Made by a program: the position numbers and the translations under genes | Shown: positions 8,400 to 13,994 of the stretch, one piece after another | Position numbering within the stretch: position 1 is the stretch's first letter | Layout of the letters: each line of letters starts with the position of its first letter | Source of the DNA: Pseudomonadota bacterium | GTDB taxonomy: Bacteria > Pseudomonadota > Gammaproteobacteria > Steroidobacterales > Steroidobacteraceae | Assembly: GCA_021792815.1 (NCBI GenBank) | Contig: JAJYTX010000005.1 | Coordinates: 1 to 32,042, forward strand | Length of the DNA: 32,042 bases | Direction of reading: 5' to 3' | Notes under the pieces: model-generated | Seen by the model: only the letters and a program-made list of their open reading frames with translations | What the model was told of the DNA's origin: nothing | The model's database searches: none

Positions 8400-8893
8400 C
8401 GCGCCCGGTCGATCCGCTGCCGGTGGGCCGGCCGCTCGATCGGGTCTGGATCGAGCATCACATCCCGCATCGCGGCCGGATGTGCCTGCTCGATGAGGTG
8501 CTGCAGTGGGACCTCGCCGAGATCCGCTGCCGAGCCTCGAGCCACCGCCTGCCCGACAACCCGCTGCGGGCGCACGGGCGGCTCGGGGCCGCCTGCGGCG
8601 TCGAATACGCCGGACAGGCGATGGCGGTGCACGGCGCGATCGTCGCGGCGCTTACCGGCACCGAGGCGCGGGTGGGGTATCTCACCAGCGTCCGAAACCT
8701 GATGCTGCACGTCACGCGGCTCGATGACCTCAGCGGGAACCTGCTGGTGCGCGCGCAGCGCCTGGCCGGCGATGAGGGCAGCGCGCTGTACGAGTTCGCC
8801 CTCGAGTGCGGCGAGCGCCAACTGCTGAGCGGCCGCGCGGGCATCGTGTTCGGTCCGCTCGGCGGCACGGCACGCCACGGGAATCCTCCATGA
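8390..8893 (+). CDS. apeP: Hotdog-fold 3-hydroxyacyl-ACP dehydratase subunit (ApeP-like)
   Basis: This 167-residue protein is related to FabZ/FabA dehydratases. An IPHRGRMCLLDEV segment near residue 25 carries the catalytic-type histidine. The second helix region (ACGVEYAGQAMAVHG near residue 68) carries the glutamate of the family. It is the probable partner of the short ApeI-like subunit at 1385-1681; the pair would dehydrate each beta-hydroxy intermediate to the conjugated alkene. The two subunits are separated by six genes here. Its ATG lies inside the end of the chain-length-factor gene and its stop overlaps the ketoreductase start, so translation is probably coupled. Confidence 0.8.
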   Translation: MSLTRPVDPLPVGRPLDRVWIEHHIPHRGRMCLLDEVLQWDLAEIRCRASSHRLPDNPLRAHGRLGAACGVEYAGQAMAVHGAIVAALTGTEARVGYLTSVRNLMLHVTRLDDLSGNLLVRAQRLAGDEGSALYEFALECGERQLLSGRAGIVFGPLGGTARHGNPP

Positions 8894-9612
8894 ACAGCAG
8901 CAAACGGGCCCTGGTCACCGGCGGCAGCGGCGGCATCGGCGCGGCGATCTGCCGCCGCCTGGCGCGCGCGGGCCTGCACGTGTACATCCACGCCCGGCAG
9001 GGCATCGGCGCGGCCGAGGCGCTCGCCGAGCAGATCCGCTCCTCGGGCGGCAGCGCCGCCGCGGTGCATTTCGACGTGACGGATGCGCAGGGCACGCGCC
9101 AGGCGCTCGCGGCGCTCGCCGGTCCCATCCAGGTCCTGGTCAACAACGCGGGCCTTCACGACGATGCGGTGCTGCCCGGCATGCGTCCCGACCAGTGGCA
9201 TCGCGTCATCGACGTGTCGGTGAATGGATTCTTCAACGTCACGCAGCCGCTGCTGCTGCCGATGATCCGCACCCGCTGGGGCCGCATCATCAATATCTCC
9301 TCGGTGTCCGCCCTGATCGGCAACCGGGGGCAGACCAACTACGCCGCCGCCAAGGGCGCGTTGAATTCCGCGACCAAGGCGCTCGCGCTCGAGCTGGCGA
9401 CCCGCGGCATCACCGTCAACGCCGTCGCGCCGGGCCTGATCGCGACCCCGATGATCGAGGCGCTGTTCGACGAAGCGGCCATCAGGCGCCTGGTGCCCAT
9501 GGCCCGCGCCGGCACCCCCGAGGACGTCGCCCACCTGGTGGCGTTCCTCGCCTCGGACGAGGCCTCCTACATCACCGCCCAGATCCTGTCGGTCAACGGC
9601 GGGATGGCCTGA
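8890..9612 (+). CDS. apeQ: 3-oxoacyl-ACP reductase, FabG-like SDR (ApeQ-like)
   Basis: This is a 240-residue classical short-chain dehydrogenase/reductase. The dinucleotide-binding motif TGGSGGIG is at about residues 10-17, NNAG near 85, and the catalytic serine and YAAAKG near 140-160. The C-terminal end AQILSVNGGMA is typical of FabG. It should reduce each beta-keto intermediate with NADPH during polyene extension. It is the last gene of the operon within the window. In several known clusters another ketosynthase (ApeR) follows here; instead a carbonic anhydrase gene points back towards it, with 18 bases between the two stop codons. Confidence 0.87.
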   Translation: MNSSKRALVTGGSGGIGAAICRRLARAGLHVYIHARQGIGAAEALAEQIRSSGGSAAAVHFDVTDAQGTRQALAALAGPIQVLVNNAGLHDDAVLPGMRPDQWHRVIDVSVNGFFNVTQPLLLPMIRTRWGRIINISSVSALIGNRGQTNYAAAKGALNSATKALALELATRGITVNAVAPGLIATPMIEALFDEAAIRRLVPMARAGTPEDVAHLVAFLASDEASYITAQILSVNGGMA

Positions 9613-9630
9613 CTCCGGGCCCCGCCTGCC

Positions 9631-10257
9631 TCAACCGTCGGCCCCGCCGTCGAAGAACTCGACCTCGCCGGTCTCCAGCGAATACTCCGCGCCCACCACG
9701 CGCAGCCCGTCCTCGCGGATGAGACGCTCGAGCACCTCCGAGCCGTGCCGCAGGTGGCTCACCGACACCCCCACGTTGGCGCGCACCGCGTGCCGGGTCA
9801 GCGCGTCCTCGTCGTGGCTCAGCTCGGTCTTCAGGAGGACCTCCACCGAGGGACGCACCCGATCGACGATGGAGCGGATATTCGGGGATTGATTCTCCGC
9901 CGGGCGCCGCAGCTCCTCCAGGGTGGCCGCGATGGCGCCACAGTGGCTATGCCCCAGCACCACCACCAGGCGGGTGCCGAACTGCGAGGCCGCGAATTCC
10001 ACGCTGCCGATCAGCGACGGCGCGACGATGTTGCCGGCCACGCGGATGACGAACAGGTCCCCGAGCCCCTGATCGAATACGATCTCCGCGGGCACCCGCG
10101 AGTCCGAGCACCCGAGCACGATGGCGATGGGCTCCTGCTCCTGGGTCAGGACCATCCGCGGTGACGGGCCGAGGGATGCCTCGTGGCTGCGCACCCGCTC
10201 GACGAACCGGCGGTTGCCATCCTTGAGACGCTGAAGGGCTTCTGAGGCGCTGAGCAT
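9631..10257 (-). CDS. Beta-class carbonic anhydrase
   Basis: This 208-residue zinc enzyme interconverts carbon dioxide and bicarbonate in the cytoplasm. The zinc ligands are visible as Cys50 and Asp52 in GCSDSRVP and His103 and Cys106 in GHSHCGA; the Asp52-Arg54 dyad is intact. The ATG at 10257 gives the usual family start (MLSASEALQRLKDGNRRF). A GTG 18 bases upstream (10275) would add six residues, and neither start has a strong ribosome-binding site. The gene is transcribed towards the polyene operon. A metabolic link (bicarbonate for malonyl-CoA synthesis) is conceivable but is only inference. Confidence 0.93.
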   Translation of the reverse strand: MLSASEALQRLKDGNRRFVERVRSHEASLGPSPRMVLTQEQEPIAIVLGCSDSRVPAEIVFDQGLGDLFVIRVAGNIVAPSLIGSVEFAASQFGTRLVVVLGHSHCGAIAATLEELRRPAENQSPNIRSIVDRVRPSVEVLLKTELSHDEDALTRHAVRANVGVSVSHLRHGSEVLERLIREDGLRVVGAEYSLETGEVEFFDGGADG

Positions 10258-10352
10258 GGGTCCGCAGTATGGCACCCTCGGCTCGAGCAGTGCCGGGAAT
10301 ACCTGCCGAGGGTGATCCGGGGCCGGCAGAGCGCCCGATATCCGAACGGGTG

Positions 10353-10430
10353 ATCAGTTGCGTCCGAATCTGTCGGAAGTTTTTACATATAATTTCGGAC
10401 CGATCCTCGATTCGGACGCACTCAACTGAT
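10353..10430. repeat. Imperfect inverted repeat upstream of the first PEP-CTERM gene
   Basis: The left arm at 10353-10369 (ATCAGTTGCGTCCGAAT) is the reverse complement of the right arm at 10410-10430, except for a four-base insertion ACTC in the right arm. The arms are separated by 40 AT-rich bases. The right arm ends 22 bases before the -24 element of the sigma-54 promoter at 10451, a place where enhancer-binding activators commonly bind. It may be an activator site or simply a large cruciform. Confidence 0.55.
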
Positions 10431-10450
10431 TTTAGATAATATTTTTATAC

Positions 10451-10467
10451 CGGCACGTGTCTTGCAT
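10451..10467 (+). promoter_or_regulatory. Sigma-54 (-24/-12) promoter for the PEP-CTERM gene
   Basis: The sequence CGGCACGTGTCTTGCAT matches the RpoN consensus TGGCACG-N4-TTGCW at every position except the first (C for T). The GG at 10452-10453 and GC at 10464-10465 have the exact required spacing. The start codon follows 43 bases downstream. PEP-CTERM genes are known in other bacteria to be under RpoN together with the PrsK/PrsR two-component system. Confidence 0.75.
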
Positions 10468-10509
10468 TTGCTTTAGCAACGAATCCATCGCTCAAGGTCA
10501 ATCCATCCC

Positions 10510-11151
10510 ATGCGCACTTCATCCCTTCAGCGAGCCATCCGGCCATTTCGCAAGACCGCCCGGGCCGCCGTTGTCATCGCAGCGGGGCTCATCGCCACTG
10601 CGGGCGCCGCTGGCGCATCCCCCTTGCCGTGCCTCGCCAGCCCCAGCTGCACGCTCGACGGCCAGACGTTCACCACGACCGGAGGCACCAGCGGCGGCGG
10701 GCTGACCTTCATTGCGAACTTCACCGCGAGCAACCAGAGCAACTCGGAGATCGCCACGCTGGTCACCGACTATCTGGGGCTCATGGGACATTCGGTGACC
10801 TATCTGGGACGCCAGGATGGATCGGGCCTCGCGACCGGCATCGTGAGCATCGACACGGCGTCGAGCAATGGGGGCCTGTCGGGCACCTGGACGCTGAACG
10901 CGGGCACAACGGGCTTCATGGGAACGTTCGTGGCGATTCATGCGGGCGGCGGACAGTCGGACAACCTCTTCTCGATCGATGGACCCGGCACCTCCGGTAC
11001 CTGGGCCACGAATAATGGGAAGGCACTCTCGAACTTCGACCTGTTCGGCTCCAGCTCGACGTCGGTCCCCGAGCCCGGCTCGCTGGCGCTGCTCAGCATC
11101 GGCCTGATCGCACTCGGCTGGGCGACCCGCCGCCGTCGCCACCGCTGCTGA
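10510..11151 (+). CDS. PEP-CTERM exported protein, unknown function
   Basis: This 213-residue secreted protein has a Sec signal peptide (basic start, hydrophobic AVVIAAGLIATAGAAGA near residues 20-36). Its Ser/Thr/Gly-rich body lacks recognisable catalytic motifs. The C-terminal sorting signal has a VPEP motif near residue 185, a hydrophobic helix (LALLSIGLIALGW) and a final arginine cluster (RRRRHR). PEP-CTERM tails are recognised by an EpsH-type exosortase in the inner membrane, linked with exopolysaccharide production and biofilm or floc formation. No exosortase is in this window. A cysteine pair near residues 41-47 and another cysteine at the very end are notable. Start at 10510, with AAGG 12 bases upstream. 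Confidence 0.85.
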   Translation: MRTSSLQRAIRPFRKTARAAVVIAAGLIATAGAAGASPLPCLASPSCTLDGQTFTTTGGTSGGGLTFIANFTASNQSNSEIATLVTDYLGLMGHSVTYLGRQDGSGLATGIVSIDTASSNGGLSGTWTLNAGTTGFMGTFVAIHAGGGQSDNLFSIDGPGTSGTWATNNGKALSNFDLFGSSSTSVPEPGSLALLSIGLIALGWATRRRRHRC

Positions 11152-11184
11152 TCCCGCGGGTCGCTGCCGACCCTGACACCCCGG

Positions 11185-11208
11185 GGGGCCGCTCAGACGA
11201 GCGGCCCC
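11185..11208 (+). terminator. Strong GC hairpin after the PEP-CTERM gene
   Basis: A perfect 10-base stem (GGGGCCGCTC / GAGCGGCCCC) closes on the tetraloop AGAC, 33 bases after the stop codon. Only two T follow, so it is a hairpin without a long U tract, as is common in GC-rich genomes. Confidence 0.65.
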
Positions 11209-11280
11209 TTCGCCCATCCGCCGCCGCCCGTCGTCGAAGCCTACAATCGGCCGTCACCGGCAGCGGCACGAGGCGAACCG

Positions 11281-11868
11281 ATGGGCACCGACCGCATGGA
11301 AGCTTTCAGCGACGGGGTCATCGCCATCATCATCACGGTGATGGTGCTGGAGCTGAAGATCCCGCAGCAGACGACCCTGCGGGCCCTGACCCCCGTCGTG
11401 CCCGTGCTGCTCACCTACCTGCTGAGCTTCATCTACCTCGGTATCTACTGGAACAACCACCACCACCTGCTGCACACCGTAGACCGGGTGAGCGGCGGGA
11501 TGCTCTGGGCCAACCTGCACCTGCTGTTCTGGCTCTCGCTCATCCCGTTCACCACCGGCTGGATGGGCGAGCATCACTTCGCATCCGTGCCGACCGCGTT
11601 CTACGGCGTGGTGCTGCTGATGGCGGCCCTCGCGTGGTGGATCCTGCAACGGCGCATCATCGCCACGCAGGGCCGGCACTCGCTCCTGCGCCAGGCAATC
11701 GGCACCGACTGGAAGGGCAAGCTCTCGCCCGTCCTCTACCTCATCGCCATCGCGCTCGCCGGCCTCGCCCGCTGGGTCTCGCTCGGGCTCTACGCCCTGG
11801 TCGCGGTCTTCTGGCTCATTCCCGACCGGCGCATCGAGCGGATCCTGGCCGATCGCACCGGCGAATAG
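11281..11868 (+). CDS. TMEM175-family (DUF1211) integral membrane protein
   Basis: This is a 195-residue polytopic protein. The N-terminus DRMEAFSDGVIAIIITVMVLEL carries the RxxxFSDG motif that defines bacterial TMEM175/DUF1211 proteins, a family with known potassium-channel members. About five or six hydrophobic segments follow, with a histidine-rich NNHHHLLH loop near residue 60. Its predicted role is potassium or other cation conductance across the inner membrane; specificity cannot be judged from sequence. It stands alone between the terminator hairpin of the first PEP-CTERM gene and the convergent second PEP-CTERM gene. A TACAAT hexamer at 11242-11247 could be its -10 element. Confidence 0.83.
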   Translation: MGTDRMEAFSDGVIAIIITVMVLELKIPQQTTLRALTPVVPVLLTYLLSFIYLGIYWNNHHHLLHTVDRVSGGMLWANLHLLFWLSLIPFTTGWMGEHHFASVPTAFYGVVLLMAALAWWILQRRIIATQGRHSLLRQAIGTDWKGKLSPVLYLIAIALAGLARWVSLGLYALVAVFWLIPDRRIERILADRTGE

Positions 11869-11870
11869 AC

Positions 11871-11885
11871 CGCCCCTATGGGGCG
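11871..11885. terminator. Short hairpin between convergent genes
   Basis: CGCCCC and GGGGCG pair around a TAT loop just after the stop of the TMEM175-like gene. It could serve as a weak terminator. It has no U tract, so this is tentative. Confidence 0.3.
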
Positions 11886-11992
11886 CCGTGAGCATGCCGC
11901 GCCCGTTCTGTGCCGGGGGGATCGCGCCACCCTTCGGACCATGGCGCGGCCCCCGCCTCAGGCGCGCGAGGGCCAGCCACAAACCGCTCCGA

Positions 11993-12625
11993 TCAGACCG
12001 CGCGCCTCCTGCGCAGTGCGAGCCCCGCGCCGAGCACGAGCAGACCCGCGCCGAACAGCGCCAGTCCGGCCGGCTCCGGCACCGTGGAATAGTCGATGTT
12101 GTCCACGAGCCAGTAATGCCCCGCAGTGCCATCGTTGAGGAAGGTGAGCTGCGTCACCGGCTGGCTGCCGAAGGCCAGGCTGGTGAAGCTCGAGGTCAGA
12201 TTCTCGCTGGCGGTCCACTCCAGCGTCGAGCCGTTCCAGCCCTGAACCGTGATGCTGGAGGATGCGGACCCCGCATAGGGCCCATTGTACGCATCCCAGG
12301 TCGAGAACATCGCGCCGCTGAACACCGTCGGCGCCGGCGCGAACAGATCCTGCTGGACCGCACCGCCGACTTCCGCCGTGCCATTGTTGAAAGCGGCGTT
12401 TGGATTGCTCGGGAAATTCGTACTGTTGGCGTACGAACTGTTATACCAGGAAATGTTTCCCACGCCCCAGCTTGAATCCCAGGTGAAGCCGTCGTAGTTC
12501 GTCGGCACCGATGTCCAGCTCGACGTCGCAATGCCGTCGAAGTTGATCTGTCCGGCGAAAGCCGGCACCGCCCCCAGGCCGATCAGCATCGCGCCGAGCA
12601 GCAGGATCTTTCGAACGGGTCTCAT
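11993..12625 (-). CDS. PEP-CTERM exported protein, unknown function (second)
   Basis: This 210-residue secreted protein has a signal peptide (RPVRKILLLGAMLIGLGAVPAFA, cleavage near residue 23). The mature domain is rich in Asn, Ser, Thr and Trp, with a beta-sandwich look and many potential sheet strands. The C-terminal VPEP motif is followed by a hydrophobic helix (LALFGAGLLVLGAGLAL) and a terminal RRRRAV cluster. This tail marks it for exosortase-dependent sorting. The ATG at 12625 has a GGAG eight bases upstream and gives a proper signal peptide; a longer reading frame to 12688 would run through the promoter. No enzyme motif was recognised. It shares tail type and promoter type with the PEP-CTERM gene at 10510, so the two are probably co-regulated. 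Confidence 0.87.
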   Translation of the reverse strand: MRPVRKILLLGAMLIGLGAVPAFAGQINFDGIATSSWTSVPTNYDGFTWDSSWGVGNISWYNSSYANSTNFPSNPNAAFNNGTAEVGGAVQQDLFAPAPTVFSGAMFSTWDAYNGPYAGSASSSITVQGWNGSTLEWTASENLTSSFTSLAFGSQPVTQLTFLNDGTAGHYWLVDNIDYSTVPEPAGLALFGAGLLVLGAGLALRRRRAV

Positions 12626-12662
12626 AGTGCATCTCCGAATGAATTTTGGGCCGCCCGCTCCC

Positions 12663-12678
12663 TGCAAAATCCAAGCCA
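12663..12678 (-). promoter_or_regulatory. Sigma-54 (-24/-12) promoter for the second PEP-CTERM gene
   Basis: Read on the minus strand the sequence is TGGCTTGGATTTTGCA. It has TGGC and a G at the correct consensus places, an N4 spacer, and a full TTGCA -12 element, with correct GG-to-GC spacing. The start codon lies about 38 bases downstream. Two positions (AC of GGCAC) differ from consensus. Confidence 0.7.
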
Positions 12679-12711
12679 CATGACACATTCAACGGCTTGC
12701 ACTTGTATTTA

Positions 12712-12738
12712 AACACGGCGACATAAATAATGCAGCAT
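12712..12738 (+). repeat. Left terminal inverted repeat of the IS630 element
   Basis: It begins AACACGGCGACAT and ends TAATGCAGCAT. It pairs with the right repeat except at three positions (A/T, A/T and A/G in the middle). TA precedes it. Confidence 0.9.
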
Positions 12739-12740
12739 CG

Positions 12741-12749
12741 TGGTATAAT
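12741..12749 (+). promoter_or_regulatory. Extended -10 promoter for the transposase
   Basis: TGGTATAAT is a perfect extended -10 (TGN followed by TATAAT), 31 bases before the transposase ATG and just inside the left terminal repeat. No good -35 is visible, which an extended -10 can tolerate. Confidence 0.55.
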
Positions 12750-12779
12750 CGCAACGGCTTTTCCTATGGGAGAAGATCG

Positions 12780-13298
12780 ATGCGAAAGCTGCAGGTTGAG
12801 GATACCGATGTGATGCGGATTGCCATCCAGCAAGAGATCGGACGGAGCGAAGAGTCCCGTTACGACCATCGGCTGCATGGGCTGTTGCTGGTGATGGCCG
12901 GGCAGTCCTGCCGAGAGGTGGCGGAGCTGTTTGGCGAAGACGGCACGACGGTACAGCGCTGGGTCCACCGTTTCGGGCAGGGCGGACTGGACGCCTTGCG
13001 TGAGGGGGAGAGATCAGGTCGGCCCCGCACGCTTGATGCGACACAATGGCGCAAGCTCCAAAGCGATCTGCGCAAGACCCCGCGGGACTTCGGTCTGGCC
13101 GCGACGCTCTGGGACGGCCCAGTGCTCGCCGAGCATCTGCGTCGTCGCTATGGCGTGGACCTGGGTGTGCGGCAATGCCAAAGATTGTTTCGGCAGATGG
13201 GCTTCCGGCTTCGTAAGCCCCGCCCTCAAGTCGCTCAGGCTGATCCGCTGAAAGTCGCGGCGGTAAAAAAAACTGCGGCGTCTGGCTCGAAGGGCTGA
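12780..13298 (+). CDS. IS630 transposase, N-terminal part (orfA)
   Basis: These 172 residues hold the DNA-binding half of an IS630-family transposase. Residues about 25-85 form a helix-turn-helix (AGQSCREVAELFGEDGTTVQRW), followed by a Gly-Arg linker (RSGRPRT) and a second winged segment near 100-145 (VRQCQRLFRQMGFRLRKP). A GGGAGAAG ribosome-binding site precedes the ATG. The frame ends at TGA 13296-13298, shortly after passing through eight A at 13265-13272. The last residues after VKK are out of register with the family, because the catalytic half continues in another frame. Either slippage at the A run restores the fusion or the copy is broken. Confidence 0.85.
   Translation: MRKLQVEDTDVMRIAIQQEIGRSEESRYDHRLHGLLLVMAGQSCREVAELFGEDGTTVQRWVHRFGQGGLDALREGERSGRPRTLDATQWRKLQSDLRKTPRDFGLAATLWDGPVLAEHLRRRYGVDLGVRQCQRLFRQMGFRLRKPRPQVAQADPLKVAAVKKTAASGSKG
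13265..13272 (+). other. A8 slippage site joining orfA and orfB
   Basis: Eight consecutive A lie where orfA must change frame to reach orfB. The orfB frame is open only from 13267, since TAA at 13264-13266 blocks it earlier, so the switch must happen at or just after the run. Losing one A from the transcript, or a +1 shift, gives the continuous junction VKKLRRLARRADVELWSLDE. Confidence 0.65.
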
Positions 13299-13299
13299 T

Positions 13300-13818
13300 G
13301 TGGAGCTGTGGAGCTTGGACGAATGCCATTTCCAGCAACACGGGACCAGCTGTCGTATGTGGGTACCACCGGAGGACAAGGATCCCCTTCTGCTGCATGC
13401 CCCGACGCGTCGCTCCGTGGCCTGCTTCGGGGCGGTCAATCTGCGCACCGGGCAATTCGTCCGCCACATCTGCTCCGTATTCAACGCCCAGACCTTCCGG
13501 CGCTTCCTCAAACAGCTGCTGCGCTATCGGCGAGGCCGGCGCCGCATGATCGTGGTGCTCGACAACGCCCGCTATCATCACGCCGTGCTGCTGATGCCCT
13601 TCCTGCGCCGGCACGCCAAACAGCTGCGACTGCTGTTCCTGCCGCCCTACAGTCCCCAGCTCGCCTCGATCGAGCGGGTCTGGAAACTGGCTCGGCGTCT
13701 GGCCACGCACAATCGCTACTTCCCGACACTCGAAGAGGTCGTCAAGGCGGTCAACGCCTGCTTCGATCGCTGGCGTCGGCCAAATCGGGTGCTGAGAAGG
13801 CTATGCTGCATTACTTAA
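13300..13818 (+). CDS. IS630 transposase, DDE catalytic part (orfB)
   Basis: This is the catalytic half of the transposase, with the three acidic residues of the DDE triad. The first Asp is in WSLDECHF close to the start, the second in VVLDNARYHH, and the Glu in SIERVWK about 45 residues later. PPYSPQL precedes the last one, as in IS630/Tc1 enzymes. The frame opens at 13267 and has a GTG at 13300, but no ribosome-binding site is visible. It is therefore probably made as an orfA-orfB fusion through slippage at the A8 run. The stop codon (TAA 13816-13818) lies inside the right terminal repeat. Confidence 0.85.
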   Translation: MELWSLDECHFQQHGTSCRMWVPPEDKDPLLLHAPTRRSVACFGAVNLRTGQFVRHICSVFNAQTFRRFLKQLLRYRRGRRRMIVVLDNARYHHAVLLMPFLRRHAKQLRLLFLPPYSPQLASIERVWKLARRLATHNRYFPTLEEVVKAVNACFDRWRRPNRVLRRLCCIT

Positions 13819-13829
13819 GACGCCGTGTT
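13803..13829 (-). repeat. Right terminal inverted repeat of the IS630 element
   Basis: Read on the minus strand it begins AACACGGCGTCTT and ends TAATGCAGCAT, 24 of 27 positions matching the left repeat. TA follows at 13830-13831. Confidence 0.9.
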
Positions 13830-13905
13830 TAGACTCGCATGTAAGAAAAGCTGACATGTTTGAACACGGTCCAGTTGCTTCGCGGCGCCGGCTCGAGTTT
13901 TCCGA

Positions 13906-13919
13906 CTGATTTAAATCAA
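13906..13919. promoter_or_regulatory. Near-perfect palindrome resembling an FNR/Anr box
   Basis: CTGATTTAAATCAA matches the FNR/Anr consensus TTGAT-N4-ATCAA at nine of ten fixed positions. No gene start lies close on the right (the next gene ends at 13995). It therefore probably belonged to the second PEP-CTERM promoter before the IS element moved in, or is a chance palindrome. Confidence 0.35.
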
Positions 13920-13994
13920 CTTCGCGGCGCAGGCGGGCGTCCGGGCGGCAGCGGGCACTGGGCGCACCCGGACGGCGACTCGCGGCCGACTCGA

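Larger units (their letters stand above)
12712..13829 (+). mobile_element. IS630-family insertion sequence, apparently complete
   Basis: This is an 1118-base element bounded by 27-base terminal inverted repeats that match at 24 positions. It is flanked on both sides by TA (12710-12711 and 13830-13831), the target duplication made by IS630/Tc1-mariner type transposition. It carries a two-part transposase (12780-13298 and 13300-13818) joined across a run of eight A. A promoter-like TGGTATAAT sits just inside the left repeat. It lies 34 bases upstream of the -24 promoter of the second PEP-CTERM gene and is oriented away from it. Confidence 0.9.

Noticed and set aside
10388..10393. A perfect TATAAT as a housekeeping promoter for the first PEP-CTERM gene
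   Set aside because: No -35 element at 16-18 bases upstream, and it lies inside the loop of the inverted repeat. The -24/-12 promoter at 10451 is a much better match. A secondary role cannot be excluded.
12626..12688. N-terminal extension of the second PEP-CTERM protein to 12688
   Set aside because: It would place the start upstream of the predicted transcript start and put a polar segment before a perfect signal peptide. The ATG at 12625 has a good GGAG box.
13308..13832. A third open frame over the transposase catalytic region
   Set aside because: It has no DDE motifs and the composition of a shifted frame; the frame at 13300-13818 carries the real triad.
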